From Paenibacillus crassostreae (GTDB taxonomy: Bacteria > Bacillota > Bacilli > Paenibacillales > Paenibacillaceae): 64,000 bases of DNA. Location: positions 1,860,001 through 1,924,000 of the forward strand of contig NZ_CP017770.1 in NCBI RefSeq assembly GCF_001857945.1, given 5' to 3'. Positions 1 to 10,149 of the stretch are shown piece after piece. The notes below the pieces were generated by a model that did no database searches, was not told the DNA's origin, and saw only the letters and a program-made list of their open reading frames with translations. Position numbers and translations under genes: made by a program. How positions within the stretch are numbered: the stretch's first letter is position 1; each line of letters opens with the position of its first letter.

Positions 1-3000
1 GCTTTAAATGTAGACTTCGGTGATGGCTTCACAATGAGTTTCCCCCCAGAAAGACCTTTACCTACATAGTCATTCGAGTCTCCCACAACCGTTAAGCTCA
101 ATCCCTTAGGAACGAATGCACCAAAGCTTTGTCCTGCAGTTCCCTCAAATGTAAACTGAATAGTATCATCAGGCAGACCAGCAGCTCCGTACTTACGTGT
201 TATCTCACTTCCTAAGATTGTACCTACTGCACGGTTGACGTTGGTGATTGGAAGAACAGCTTCCACTACTGTACCATTCTCTAGTGAAGGTGCTGCTAGT
301 TTTAACAACTGTTGCATATCTAGTGTTTCATCTAAACCATGATTCTGAGTCTTACTATTATAGCTTGTGCTATCTTCTGGTAGTTGCGGAGAATGAAGAA
401 GAACCGAAAGGTCTATTCCTTCCTTCTTCCAATGACCCGTAGCCTTAATCGCATCTAAGCAATCTGTACGACCAACCATCTCTTGAATGGTACGGAAACC
501 TAACTCAGCCATAATTTCACGTAAATCCTCAGCAATAAATGTCATAAAGTTAACTACATGATCTGGATCACCCATGAAATTCTTACGTAGTTCTGGATTC
601 TGAGTTGCCACACCTACAGGACAGGTATCCATGTGACATACTCGCATCATAATACAACCGAGGGCCACCAAAGGAGCCGTTGCAAATCCATATTCTTCTG
701 CTCCCAATAATGCAGCAACAGCTAAATCACGTCCACTCAACATCTTACCATCTGTTTCAAGTACTACACGATCACGTAGATTGTTCAGTATAAGTGTCTG
801 ATGGGTCTCTGCTAGCCCTAGTTCCCAAGGAAGTCCCGCATGGCGGATGGAGCCTTGAGGTGATGCTCCTGTACCCCCGTCATATCCACTAACAAGGATA
901 ATATCAGCACGACCCTTAGCTACACCTGCAGCAATCGTACCTACTCCAACTTCTGATACGAGCTTCACATTAATACTTGCACGTGGATTTGCATTCTTAA
1001 GGTCATATATCAACTCTGCTAAATCTTCAATCGAATAAATATCATGATGTGGTGGTGGAGAGATTAGACCTACACCTGGTGTAGATCCACGAACTTCCGC
1101 TACCCAAGGATACACTTTACGACCTGGAAGTTGACCCCCTTCACCTGGCTTCGCTCCTTGAGCCATCTTGATCTGAATCTCATCAGCATTTACAAGATAA
1201 TTGGACGTTACACCGAAACGTCCAGATGCAACCTGTTTGATAGCACTCCGTCTAGAATCGCCATTAGCATCCGGAATATAACGAGCAGGATCTTCTCCAC
1301 CCTCGCCGGTATTGCTCTTTCCTCCGATACGATTCATAGCAATAGCCATGCTCTCATGCGCTTCCTTACTTATCGAACCAAATGACATCGCACCTGTCTT
1401 AAATCTTCTCATAATAGATTGCACTGATTCTACTTCTTCCAAAGGAATAGCCTTGCCTACTGGCTTCAACTCTAACAGTGAACGAATCGTCAGACGTTGT
1501 TCATTCTCGCCTTGTACTAAACGTGCATATTTTTTATAGAGTGCATAATCATTCGTGCGAACGGATTGTTGTAGCAAATGTATCGTCTGTGGGTTGAAGA
1601 GATGTTCTTCCCCATCCTTACGCCATTGATAATCACCACCAGAATCTAATTCTTTATCATTCCCGTCCTTATCCGTGAATGCTCGATTATGATGAACCAA
1701 TGTTTCCTTTGCTACTTCTTCCAGACCAATACCCTCGATCCGTGATGGTGTGCGGGTAAAGTATCGATCCACAAATTCCGTATTTAGCCCTACAGCTTCA
1801 AATATTTGAGCACCACGATAAGATTGAATCGTCGATATCCCCATTTTCGATAGCACTTTGACGACGCTCTTCGTAGCCGCTTTGATGTAATTATTTACAG
1901 CTTTCTCATGCGTGATTCCCCGTAACATACCTTGATTAATCATATCGTCTAAACTTTCGAAGGCAAGATATGGATTGACTGCACTAACTCCATAGCCTAG
2001 AAGAAGAGCATAATGATGTACTTCACGAGGTTCACCAGATTCAAGTAGGATACTTACCTTGGTACGTGTCCCCTGATTGATGAGATGATGATGGAGACAA
2101 GATACAGCAAGTAGCGCAGGAATAGCTACATTATCCTTATCCACACCTCGGTCGGATAAGATTAGAATATTATGTCCTTTAGCGATTACGCGATCTGCTG
2201 CTTCACAAAGGATATTTAAAGCTTCACGCATACCCTCCGCTCCATCCGAAGCAGGAAAGAGTATCGGTATCGTCATTGACTTGAATCCAGGGCGGTGCAC
2301 ATGGCGGATTTTGGCAAAATCCTCATTAGAAAGAACAGGTGAGTCCAATCGAATCTGACGGCAACTTTCCGGTTCTGGTTGTAGCAAATTACGTTCTGGA
2401 CCAATCGTTGTAGCGGTTGAGGTAACGATTTCTTCACGAATAGCATCGATCGGTGGATTCGTGACTTGTGCAAACATTTGTTTGAAATAATTATATAGAC
2501 GCTGCGGCCGTTCAGAGAAAACAGCTAATGGTGCATCATAACCCATGGAAGCAATGTTCTCCGCTCCAGTAGATGCCATTGGCTCCAAGACCTTCCGTAA
2601 CTCTTCATAGGTATATCCAAAAGATTGTTGCAATTGTTGGACATTATCATGTTTCGGATTTGGAAGCTCAGGTGCGTCCGGTAATTCATCCAGATTAACT
2701 AGTTGCTCATCCAACCATTTACGATATGGTTTCTCAGCAGCGATACCAGCTTTGACTTCCTCATCGGAGATGATTCTACCTTCCTTCGTATCGACCAACA
2801 ACATCCGTCCTGGACGAAGGCGATCTTTATAAAGAATATCTTCCGCTGGTATATCTAATACCCCTGCTTCAGAAGATAGAACAATCAGATCATTCTTCGT
2901 AACATAATAACGAGCTGGACGTAGTCCATTCCGATCAAGCATGGCTCCAATCTGAATTCCATCGGAGAATCCCATTGCAGCTGGGCCATCCCAGGGTTCC

Positions 3001-4046
3001 ATAAGTGTACTGTGGTACTCATAGAAGGCTTTTCGCGTGTCATCCATGGTATCGTGATTATTCCAAGGCTCTGGAACCATCATCATGGCAACATGAGGTA
3101 ATGAGCGTCCACTCAAATACAAGAACTCAAACGTATTATCAAACATTGCCGTATCTGAACCGTCAGGATTGATAATAGGTTTCACCTTCTCCAAATCATC
3201 ACCGAACACATCACTTTCAAATAGCGACTGACGTGCATGCATCCAATTCACATTTCCACGTAGTGTGTTAATCTCTCCATTGTGAATCATATAGCGATAG
3301 GGGTGGGCACGCTCCCAGCTTGGGAAAGTATTCGTACTGAAACGTGAATGGATTAATGCAATCGCAGATTCAACGGATTCATCTTGTAAGTCCACATAGA
3401 ATTGACCTACCTGAATCGTCGTAAGCATACCCTTATACACGATTTTCCGGCAGGATAGACTGGAGAGATAGAAGCTTTCCCCGTCCTTATCACCACTATA
3501 ACGTGTTGCTAATTCCATACGTCGTCCAATCACATACAGTTTTCGTTCAAAAGCCATCTCATCCTGTAATGCACTATTCCGACCAATAAACACTTGGCGT
3601 ACAAAAGGTTTAGCAGCCTTAGCGGATTGGCCCAAAGTATCATCAACGGTAGGAACATCACGGAAGCCCAGACAAACCTGGCCTTCTTCTTCAATAATAT
3701 CCTTCAGCGCATTCTCATGAGCTTCTCGAATTTTCTGATCTTGGGAGAGAAACATCATCCCGACACCATATTGACCTAGCTCTGGAAGCACAAATCCTAA
3801 CTGGGTTGCTTCTTTTACAAAAAAACGGTGAGGAATCTGCAGCATAATTCCAGCTCCATCGCCAGAATTAGGTTCACTTCCCTGCCCACCTCTATGCTCC
3901 ATATTGACTAGCATAGTCAATCCTTGACTCACAATTTCGTGAGAGACCTTACCTTTAATATTAGCTACAAATCCCATTCCACAAGCATCTTTCTCATGCT
4001 GTGGATCATAAAGTCCCTGTTTAGGAGGGAGCACTGTATGTCTCAT
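1..4046 (-). CDS. gltB: Glutamate synthase (NADPH) large subunit, 3' end cut by window
   Basis: Large subunit of glutamate synthase, which transfers the glutamine amide nitrogen to 2-oxoglutarate in ammonia assimilation. The reading frame is open from the ATG at 4046 to the window edge. The N-terminus contains DACGMGF, so Cys22 would be the nucleophile of the class II (Ntn) amidotransferase domain after removal of a 21-residue propeptide, followed by [19 protein letters not shown], which is typical of GltB. The visible 1348 codons include part of the FMN/Fe-S synthase region; the remainder lies outside the window. An AGAGAGG ribosome-binding site sits just upstream. The small subunit gltD is not seen and may lie beyond the left edge. 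Family assignment is certain. Confidence 0.96.
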   Translation of the reverse strand, partial: MRHTVLPPKQGLYDPQHEKDACGMGFVANIKGKVSHEIVSQGLTMLVNMEHRGGQGSEPNSGDGAGIMLQIPHRFFVKEATQLGFVLPELGQYGVGMMFLSQDQKIREAHENALKDIIEEEGQVCLGFRDVPTVDDTLGQSAKAAKPFVRQVFIGRNSALQDEMAFERKLYVIGRRMELATRYSGDKDGESFYLSSLSCRKIVYKGMLTTIQVGQFYVDLQDESVESAIALIHSRFSTNTFPSWERAHPYRYMIHNGEINTLRGNVNWMHARQSLFESDVFGDDLEKVKPIINPDGSDTAMFDNTFEFLYLSGRSLPHVAMMMVPEPWNNHDTMDDTRKAFYEYHSTLMEPWDGPAAMGFSDGIQIGAMLDRNGLRPARYYVTKNDLIVLSSEAGVLDIPAEDILYKDRLRPGRMLLVDTKEGRIISDEEVKAGIAAEKPYRKWLDEQLVNLDELPDAPELPNPKHDNVQQLQQSFGYTYEELRKVLEPMASTGAENIASMGYDAPLAVFSERPQRLYNYFKQMFAQVTNPPIDAIREEIVTSTATTIGPERNLLQPEPESCRQIRLDSPVLSNEDFAKIRHVHRPGFKSMTIPILFPASDGAEGMREALNILCEAADRVIAKGHNILILSDRGVDKDNVAIPALLAVSCLHHHLINQGTRTKVSILLESGEPREVHHYALLLGYGVSAVNPYLAFESLDDMINQGMLRGITHEKAVNNYIKAATKSVVKVLSKMGISTIQSYRGAQIFEAVGLNTEFVDRYFTRTPSRIEGIGLEEVAKETLVHHNRAFTDKDGNDKELDSGGDYQWRKDGEEHLFNPQTIHLLQQSVRTNDYALYKKYARLVQGENEQRLTIRSLLELKPVGKAIPLEEVESVQSIMRRFKTGAMSFGSISKEAHESMAIAMNRIGGKSNTGEGGEDPARYIPDANGDSRRSAIKQVASGRFGVTSNYLVNADEIQIKMAQGAKPGEGGQLPGRKVYPWVAEVRGSTPGVGLISPPPHHDIYSIEDLAELIYDLKNANPRASINVKLVSEVGVGTIAAGVAKGRADIILVSGYDGGTGASPQGSIRHAGLPWELGLAETHQTLILNNLRDRVVLETDGKMLSGRDLAVAALLGAEEYGFATAPLVALGCIMMRVCHMDTCPVGVATQNPELRKNFMGDPDHVVNFMTFIAEDLREIMAELGFRTIQEMVGRTDCLDAIKATGHWKKEGIDLSVLLHSPQLPEDSTSYNSKTQNHGLDETLDMQQLLKLAAPSLENGTVVEAVLPITNVNRAVGTILGSEITRKYGAAGLPDDTIQFTFEGTAGQSFGAFVPKGLSLTVVGDSNDYVGKGLSGGKLIVKPSPKSTFK

Positions 4047-4069
4047 CGTCAGCAACCTCTCTGTATGAA

Positions 4070-4089
4070 ATCATGATTCATGATGAATC
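4070..4089. promoter_or_regulatory. Two overlapping perfect palindromes in the gltB leader
   Basis: ATCATGATTCATGAT (4070-4084) and GATTCATGATGAATC (4075-4089) are each perfect dyads with one central base, and they overlap by ten bases, 24-43 bp upstream of the gltB start. The first fits the ATC-N9-GAT, T-N11-A pattern of LysR/GltC-type boxes. The nearest promoter-like sequence is farther upstream, so the dyads would lie in the transcribed leader. Regulator identity is inference. Confidence 0.45.
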
Positions 4090-4151
4090 AAATCCGTTAC
4101 CATTAAATTGAAAATATTCCCTTTAAAAGATATTTCCATTTTGGTTTTATT

Positions 4152-4180
4152 ATTTTATCACCATACAAATTGCTGAACAA
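4152..4180 (-). promoter_or_regulatory. Candidate sigma-A promoter of gltB
   Basis: Reading the minus strand, TTGTTC (4180-4175), a 17-bp spacer and TAAAAT (4157-4152) give a reasonable -35/-10 pair about 106 bp upstream of the gltB start. Confidence 0.4.
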
Positions 4181-4211
4181 TCTAATTGTTTTTATGATTC
4201 CGATAAAAAAA

Positions 4212-4254
4212 ATATTTTATAAAAAATAAAGACACCTCAGAATCGAAGTGTCTT
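4212..4254 (-). terminator. Intrinsic terminator after the yhgE-like gene
   Basis: On the minus strand AAGACACTTC and GAGGTGTCTT pair as a 10-bp stem (one G-T wobble) with loop GATTCT, followed by TATTTTTTAT. It lies about 20 bp past the stop of the YhgE-like gene. Confidence 0.85.
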
Positions 4255-4272
4255 ATGCAATCATTTCCATTA

Positions 4273-6621
4273 TTATGATGTTAAGAATTCATCTTCTTGT
4301 ATACTGGCGTTATGTCTTTTCATTATGAAATACAAGAATGTCGCAATCAGGAATGCCGCTCCAAATATACACATGATACCGATGTGGGACCACATCATTC
4401 CATAATCACCTGTTGAGATAACTGCTTTATAACCTTGAACACTATATGTCATTGGGAACAATGGATTTAGTACTTTCAACCAACCTGGAAGAAGTTCGAC
4501 CGGGAATGTACCAGCGCTTGTTGTAAGCTGTAAAATCAGAATGATAATAATTACAAATCGTCCTGGTTGATCCATCCATGTCACGAATGTCTGAACTAAG
4601 AACATAAATGTTAGACTTGTTATAATACTGAACAAGTAGAACATGGGTACATTTTGTACTTCAAGTCCCAGAGCGTACAGCACTAATGTTGCCGCTAACA
4701 GCGCTTGAAGTAAACCAATACTACTAAATGTTAACGTCCTACTTACAAATCGATTTAATCCAGATGCATTGGAAACACTAGACCCTTTAATAGGGATGAC
4801 AATCGTTGTAATAAGTGCACCAACGAATAGACCAAGTGATAGAAAATATGGTGTAAAGCCCGTACCGTAGTTAGGTACCTCGTTCATTTTTTCTTCTGCA
4901 ACAACCACTGGGTCGGCGAACATATTATATGTTTCCTCAGTCCCCTTCACTTCACCAGTCTGATCTGCTGCTTCATTTAGCTTGGTTCCCAATTCTTCTG
5001 AACCATCCTTTAGCTGAACAAGCCCATCTTTTAATTCACCAGCACCATCACTTAGCTGCTTCGATCCATCAGCAATGGTAATTACACCGCCATCTAATTG
5101 GCTCATACCTCCAACAAGCTGATCAGATCCAGTAGCAATCTTTTCTGCACCTCCAGCTAATTGTTGACTACCCGAGACGGCATCTCCCATCTTAGATCCA
5201 AACAATTGTAAGCCTTCAGCTAATTGCAATTGCCCTGCTTCTAATTGATTAGCACCCTCTACAAGTTTCTGCTGTCCTTGATACAGTTCAGTACTACCTT
5301 GGAGTAATTGCTGCGCACCTACATTCAATGCACTCGCACCTGTATGAAGTTGTGTTACACCTGTATGAAGTTCAGTTGCTCCCAGTACCAACTGTGTTTG
5401 TCCTTCGTTTAATTGAGTAGCACCTTGTGCTAATTGTTCTTGTCCTTGATGAAGTTTGTTACTACCTTCTGCTACAGCTTGACTCGCAGCTAACAATTTC
5501 TGTATTTCCGTATTCTGAGCAAGTTCGGGACTCGATTCTACTAATGTCTTCAGCCCTTGGGCTACACTAGACGCTCCTGTCGCCACTTGTTGACTACCGC
5601 TAACGGCATCTAGTAATCCCGCTGCAAGTTCAGCACTTCCATCTGCAGAAGTTTCAAGTCCACTCTGCAATTGAGCCGTTCCCCCAACCGTGGATTGAAG
5701 ACCCACTTCCAGTTGCGAAGTACCGTCCACGGAAGATTGTAAGCCAGCCATGATCTTGGCACTACCTTCTGCTGATGAAGTAAGACCTGTTTGCAATTGT
5801 GTCGTACCATGTTGAGCCTGTACTGTACCATCTTCTAGCTGTTTCTCAGCAGCTAACAATTCGGCAAGTCCATCAGCAAGAGTTGAAGATCCGTTCTTGA
5901 GTTGTGTCGCACCTTCTCCAAGATCATTGACACCTTGGGACAGTGGCTGAATTCCATCTTGTAACTTCAATGCACCATTGGCTAATTTAGATAAGTTCTC
6001 TTTCAATAATAGTGCTCCGTCATCTAATTTAACAGCACCTTCTGTTATTTCATTAGCTCCAGTTCCAGCATCACTAAACCCTGTAGATACTGTTTCAATC
6101 TGATCAAATAATGTCTCTGTGTACACTTCAGTGACTTTCGCAGAGACTTTTGCTCTAATTTGTTCTACCGCCGTACTACCAATCTGTGATGCTAGGAAAT
6201 TATAACCTTCGTTTGGTTGAAAAATAATCTCAGCAGGCTTTGGTTGCTCATTCAACAATGTTGTAGCTTTAGCAGAAAAGTCCTCTGGAATCAGGATCGT
6301 CATATAATATTTATTATTATTCATACCCTCTTTCGCTGCTTCCAAGCTGACGAATTCCCATTTGAAGCCATCGGTATTTTTCAATTCCTCAATTAACTCA
6401 TCACCTACGTGTAGCGACTTACTTTCATAGGATGCCCCTAAATCTGTATTCACTACAGCAACGGGTAGATCATCCATTTTGCCATAGGGATCCCAAAAAG
6501 CACCTAAAAACATACCGCTATACATCACGGGGATAAATAGAATTGCGATCATAGATATTAGAAGTGTTCGATTTTTAACAGCAGCACCTATATCTTTTGA
6601 AAAAACAGATATTGATTTCAT
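4273..6621 (-). CDS. yhgE: YhgE/Pip-family membrane protein with long LxxG repeat region
   Basis: 782-residue membrane protein of the YhgE/Pip (phage infection protein) family, related to ABC-2-type permeases. One N-terminal transmembrane helix (about residues 15-38) is followed by an extracytoplasmic domain, then about 180-560 is a degenerate repeat in which a hydrophobic residue and Gly recur (QLxxGxxxLxxG, probably a coiled rod), and about five transmembrane helices end the protein (590-770). The RBS AGGAGAG precedes the ATG. The upstream gene encodes a TetR regulator, as for yhgD-yhgE in B. subtilis, and both genes carry a shared operator-like element. Family members act as phage receptors or in export/envelope stress; the substrate here is unknown. 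Confidence 0.85.
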   Translation of the reverse strand: MKSISVFSKDIGAAVKNRTLLISMIAILFIPVMYSGMFLGAFWDPYGKMDDLPVAVVNTDLGASYESKSLHVGDELIEELKNTDGFKWEFVSLEAAKEGMNNNKYYMTILIPEDFSAKATTLLNEQPKPAEIIFQPNEGYNFLASQIGSTAVEQIRAKVSAKVTEVYTETLFDQIETVSTGFSDAGTGANEITEGAVKLDDGALLLKENLSKLANGALKLQDGIQPLSQGVNDLGEGATQLKNGSSTLADGLAELLAAEKQLEDGTVQAQHGTTQLQTGLTSSAEGSAKIMAGLQSSVDGTSQLEVGLQSTVGGTAQLQSGLETSADGSAELAAGLLDAVSGSQQVATGASSVAQGLKTLVESSPELAQNTEIQKLLAASQAVAEGSNKLHQGQEQLAQGATQLNEGQTQLVLGATELHTGVTQLHTGASALNVGAQQLLQGSTELYQGQQKLVEGANQLEAGQLQLAEGLQLFGSKMGDAVSGSQQLAGGAEKIATGSDQLVGGMSQLDGGVITIADGSKQLSDGAGELKDGLVQLKDGSEELGTKLNEAADQTGEVKGTEETYNMFADPVVVAEEKMNEVPNYGTGFTPYFLSLGLFVGALITTIVIPIKGSSVSNASGLNRFVSRTLTFSSIGLLQALLAATLVLYALGLEVQNVPMFYLFSIITSLTFMFLVQTFVTWMDQPGRFVIIIILILQLTTSAGTFPVELLPGWLKVLNPLFPMTYSVQGYKAVISTGDYGMMWSHIGIMCIFGAAFLIATFLYFIMKRHNASIQEDEFLTS

Positions 6622-6656
6622 TATCAGTTTCTCTCCTCTTGGTTACAAATACATTG

Positions 6657-6680
6657 TGACTTAATTCCTCATCCGGTCAA
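6657..6680 (-). promoter_or_regulatory. Operator-like element before yhgE, overlapping its promoter
   Basis: Minus-strand 24-mer beginning TTGACC and ending AGTCA, matching 18 of 24 positions with the element before the TetR gene (7395-7418). TGAC and GTCA form a dyad near the ends. TTGACC plus CACAAT at 16-bp spacing could be the yhgE promoter, so a bound repressor would block it. This is a probable site of the adjacent TetR regulator. Confidence 0.55.
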
Positions 6681-6777
6681 GTGTGGGTAAATAAAAACTT
6701 CTCTTTTATATCGCGATGCTTACTTCTTTTTATAAAGCACCACTTTCAAAGGAAGTCCTTTTTAGCTAAATATTTGG

Positions 6778-7356
6778 TTATTTTTCCTCTAGCCCATCAG
6801 ACAGGAACAAACGAAAATACTGCTTTATTTCTTCCTTACTTAATGGCGCACGATACTTACTAATTTCCGTGGATAGTGTAATATACAATTTCTTTAGTAC
6901 CACGGACACAATTTGAGGATCACAAGGTTTAATCTCCTTATTCTCCAAAGCGATGTTCAATTCATGTTCTATATATTCCAGAACAACATTCTCTACTTTA
7001 TCAAGTGCTTCTAATACTTGTGGCGTTCCGAAATCGTGGAATTCATGCGATAGCTTAATTAATAATTCATGTTCTCCACGAAACTCTAACAAACTATCCA
7101 ATACTCTGTACAAATTATCAAAAAAAGACTTATCACGACTAATCTCCCGATCTGCAATATTCTTCATTTCGATAATAACACCATGCAAAATCTCATCAAA
7201 TAGTTCTTCCTTATTAGCAAAAAAGGTATAGATCGTACCCTTACCAACATTCGCCATCTTAGCAACCTGATCCATCGTTGTTGCCTTGTACCCGAAATTT
7301 GCAAAAGATTGTGCTGCAGCAGTAAGCACTTGCTTACGACGATCCATTACAGCCAT
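6778..7356 (-). CDS. yhgD: TetR-family transcriptional regulator, YhgD-like
   Basis: 192 residues. The N-terminal helix-turn-helix (residues 8-55) has the standard TetR pattern, with KATTMDQVAKMANVGKGTIY and FFANKEELF. The C-terminal ligand domain is divergent and has no assigned effector. It lies directly upstream of and codirectional with the YhgE-like gene, with a 156-bp gap holding its own operator-like element, matching the yhgD-yhgE pair of Bacillus. It is probably an autoregulated repressor of the membrane-protein gene. The frame contains a second Met at residue 4 (MDRRKQ) that could also be the start. Confidence 0.88.
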   Translation of the reverse strand: MAVMDRRKQVLTAAAQSFANFGYKATTMDQVAKMANVGKGTIYTFFANKEELFDEILHGVIIEMKNIADREISRDKSFFDNLYRVLDSLLEFRGEHELLIKLSHEFHDFGTPQVLEALDKVENVVLEYIEHELNIALENKEIKPCDPQIVSVVLKKLYITLSTEISKYRAPLSKEEIKQYFRLFLSDGLEEK

Positions 7357-7394
7357 ATCATCCCTCCTTCTAAATATAATATCCTATCAGAAAC

Positions 7395-7418
7395 TGACTG
7401 ATATTCTCATATGGTCAA
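7395..7418 (-). promoter_or_regulatory. Operator-like element before the TetR gene
   Basis: Minus-strand TTGACC-N2-ATGAG followed by AGTCA at the far end, same length and 18/24 identical to the copy at 6657-6680. It lies 39-62 bp upstream of the TetR start. The rest of the 306-bp spacer 7357-7662 is AT-rich; the only other notable item is a 10-bp palindrome GACTATAGTC at 7555. Confidence 0.55.
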
Positions 7419-7662
7419 TAAGTCATTCATTACTTTATCATGTTTTTCATTTAAAATCCATATGTATTTTAAATTTCAACTATTCAAACTAAATATTATT
7501 ATTATTCTTAACAAACCATTACATATCCCCACCTAAAGCCTAGGAAGAAGAATGGACTATAGTCTATTCATTATTCAGTGCATCTAACTTACAATATATA
7601 CATAATTATCAATATCGGTGATCCGTTGAGAACATTAACGAATAAGAAGAGATGGTGAATAA

Positions 7663-8823
7663 ATGAGAACATACAGAGTACTTCTATTATCCGAAGGATT
7701 CGGAACAGGGCATACCCAAGCGGCTCGCTCCTTGGCAGATGGAATGAGAAAACTTCAACCTCATTTGCAATGCAGAGTAATTGAGCTTGGTAACTTTCTA
7801 AATCCAACGATCGGACCTTTGATATTATCTACATACCGTAAGACAGTTAGTACTTCACCAAGTCTTGTAGGCTTACTCTATAGAAACAGATATAACAAAT
7901 CATTAAATAGTGTCACGAAGCTTGCTCTTCACCGTATTTTCTACACACACGCTGCTCAAGTGATCTCACGGCTACAACCTGACATTATTATATGCACTCA
8001 TCCAATACCCAATAGTGTCATCTCAAGATTAAGACAACAGGGAATGGAAATTCCTCTCATCACCCTGATTACAGATTACGATGTACATGGAACATGGATT
8101 AGTCCAGAAGTAAGTCACTATTTGGCATCCTCACCCAGAGTGAAAAACCTACTTATTGAACGTGGTGTACAGTCTTCTAATATCCAAACAACAGGTATCC
8201 CCGTTCATCCTAAATTCTGGGTGAGGGGGAATAAAGATCAACTTCGACAAGAATTGAAACTACAAAATATGCCTACTGTATTAATCATGGGCGGAGGGTG
8301 GGGCTTGACATTGAAACCCGACCTACTTCGTCAGCTAGCATCATGGGCAGACCGTATCCAGCTTATTTTCTGTTTGGGAAGCAATATTAAACTTTTAGAC
8401 AAAATGAAAGAGAATCCAATATTTAATCATCCTCATATCAAGATTCTGGGATACACTCGTCAAATTGACAAGTTAATGGATGTATCTGATCTATTGATCA
8501 CAAAACCTGGCGGAATGACGTGTACAGAGGGACTAGCCAAAGGGATACCTATGTTATTCTTTCAAGCCATCCCAGGACAAGAAGAGCAGAATAGTGAATT
8601 TTTCGTTCATCGAGGGTTTGCTGAAACGATGCACACTCCCTATGTAGTTCATCAATGGTTCCAACTTCTAACCCACCACTATGATCAAGTTGAATCACAA
8701 AGACAACAGGTTACACATCATGAGCCCTACCTTCAACCACATCACTGTGCACAAACCGTCATAGATATCGTTAATGGTCAATTACATAGTCAATCTACTA
8801 CTAGAATGGCCGTCAATCCATAA
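7663..8823 (+). CDS. ugtP: Diacylglycerol glycosyltransferase, MGDG synthase/UgtP type (GT28)
   Basis: 386-residue glycosyltransferase of the MGDG-synthase/UgtP type, which adds sugar from UDP-hexose to diacylglycerol, making membrane glycolipids and the lipoteichoic acid anchor. The N-terminal Rossmann domain begins LLLSEGFGTGHTQAA (the GxGHxxA lipid-acceptor motif); the C-terminal GT28 domain has MGGGWGL (about 205) and the nucleotide-sugar motif KPGGMTCTEGLAKGIPM (about 282-298) followed by PGQEEQN. Length matches UgtP (382). It is monocistronic and faces away from the TetR gene. Processivity and exact acceptor cannot be read from sequence, and other family members act on different lipids. 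Confidence 0.82.
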   Translation: MRTYRVLLLSEGFGTGHTQAARSLADGMRKLQPHLQCRVIELGNFLNPTIGPLILSTYRKTVSTSPSLVGLLYRNRYNKSLNSVTKLALHRIFYTHAAQVISRLQPDIIICTHPIPNSVISRLRQQGMEIPLITLITDYDVHGTWISPEVSHYLASSPRVKNLLIERGVQSSNIQTTGIPVHPKFWVRGNKDQLRQELKLQNMPTVLIMGGGWGLTLKPDLLRQLASWADRIQLIFCLGSNIKLLDKMKENPIFNHPHIKILGYTRQIDKLMDVSDLLITKPGGMTCTEGLAKGIPMLFFQAIPGQEEQNSEFFVHRGFAETMHTPYVVHQWFQLLTHHYDQVESQRQQVTHHEPYLQPHHCAQTVIDIVNGQLHSQSTTRMAVNP

Positions 8824-8847
8824 TACTTCTATACTCACTGTGGAACT

Positions 8848-9675
8848 CTACTTATAGAATGAATGGTTCCCAATCGTTCTACTAAAAGTACGCGTATGAT
8901 GGACTGTCAAATCATCAGCTAACTGTAACGATAAGAAATAATATGTATCGTCACTAACTTCTTTGCGCCCATTTAACGCTTCATTCACAGCATGAATCGC
9001 ATCCTCGTTTGGCACAACACGATCAAATCGACCATTTGCCACAGGACTGAATTGGTATTTCTGATGGATCACCTTATCAATTGTATTGGGAAAATTAGCT
9101 GACCGCAGCCTATTTAAGACAACATTCGTAACTGCTATCTTACCTTCGTACGGTTCGCCTTCTGCCTCTGCCATCACGATTTTGCGAAGCATAAGCAGTT
9201 CTTTATCAGTAACAGCGTATTGCCAAGTCGATTGTTCTTGCTCGTTCTGACTTAACATCTGCGTCCGAGTAAAGAATATTACATTTGGGGGGATGAGCTG
9301 AGTATTAACCATATTTACTTCATGCATATCTTCGGATTTTTCCGTAACTTCTGTAACTGCTTTAATTTCTGTGACTTCATCCGTCTTTACAGATTTATTC
9401 ATCAAAGTACTATCTACTTCTAGATCCTTCGTGTCAGTGAGCAAAGACTTCTTATCTTTACTAATCGAAGAGTAGAAGGTTTCCTTATCTTCAAATGAAA
9501 CCGCTAACATCGGCTTAAACATATACTCTTCTGTATCCTTGATCGTAAACTGCCTATACGTTTTCCCCTCATCCTTATCTTGTTTAACCTGCATCATAAA
9601 ACTTATCGCAGAGAAACACACTAGAATAACACCAATCAACAGTGCAATCCAGCGGTTTTGTCTAATCATATTCAT
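8848..9675 (-). CDS. SleB/CwlJ-type cell wall hydrolase, membrane anchored
   Basis: 275 residues. An N-terminal signal/anchor helix (residues 9-27) is followed by a charged low-complexity linker to about 145 and then a Hydrolase_2 (SleB/CwlJ) catalytic domain: LRKIVMAEAEGEPYEGKIAV, VVLNRL, QFSPV and a C-terminal IGNHSFY. The catalytic Glu lies in AEAEGEP. Such enzymes are lytic transglycosylases or amidases that degrade spore cortex or vegetative peptidoglycan. An AGGAGG sits 12 bp before the first ATG, and a second in-frame ATG two codons on is equally possible. Convergent with the glycosyltransferase gene 24 bp away. Confidence 0.82.
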   Translation of the reverse strand: MNMIRQNRWIALLIGVILVCFSAISFMMQVKQDKDEGKTYRQFTIKDTEEYMFKPMLAVSFEDKETFYSSISKDKKSLLTDTKDLEVDSTLMNKSVKTDEVTEIKAVTEVTEKSEDMHEVNMVNTQLIPPNVIFFTRTQMLSQNEQEQSTWQYAVTDKELLMLRKIVMAEAEGEPYEGKIAVTNVVLNRLRSANFPNTIDKVIHQKYQFSPVANGRFDRVVPNEDAIHAVNEALNGRKEVSDDTYYFLSLQLADDLTVHHTRTFSRTIGNHSFYK

Positions 9676-10149
9676 ATTTACCTCTTACCTCCTAAAATTC
9701 CGGCACTCCCCTACTATGTAACCGAAAACATAGGTTTTAATAACCATTCTAGCAATTTTCGAAACATGCTTGTTACTATTGGGAAACGATCTACTCTATT
9801 ATTCATAGACGCTCACGTCTAAAACACTCGTAGATAAAATACTAATTTACTCAAATGTGGGGCCGGTATTCACGTACTACCTTTGTGATTATAACTGTTT
9901 CAATTACATTCCTCAAGTCTCCCAAGTCAAAAATAAGAGCAAACGTTCCTATCGTTTACCCTTATTCTTAATAAATCTAGTAGAAACGTTTCTATTAAAA
10001 AGTGAGTAATATCAAGGCTTTGAGTCATCTTTCATTCAGCCTATTATTTGTGACAAAAGCGTGAAAGGATGCAGTGAAAATATTTTTTTGCCCTAATAAA
10101 ATAGGCTCCAAATTCTGATAAATCTCTCTTAACAGCGATAATTAGCAAC
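9676..10149. other. 474-bp intergenic region
   Basis: No supported gene. It contains the terminator at 9927-9966 and a small hairpin TAGACG-CTCA-CGTCTA at 9806-9821 without a T-run. The rest is AT-rich. Confidence 0.5.
9927..9966 (-). terminator. Probable intrinsic terminator of the ABC exporter operon
   Basis: Minus strand: AATAAG and AAACG segments pair with CGTTT and CTTATT around a 7-nt loop, with an internal mismatch, followed by TTTTT. It lies about 185 bp past the stop of the ABC transporter gene, which is far for a terminator. Confidence 0.55.

Noticed and set aside
7555..7564. Palindrome GACTATAGTC as operator of the glycosyltransferase gene
   Set aside because: Ten-bp palindromes are expected by chance in a 64-kb AT-rich sequence; no second copy found.
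9806..9821. TAGACG-CTCA-CGTCTA hairpin as terminator or operator
   Set aside because: Six-bp stem without a T-run or position next to a gene end; only one copy.
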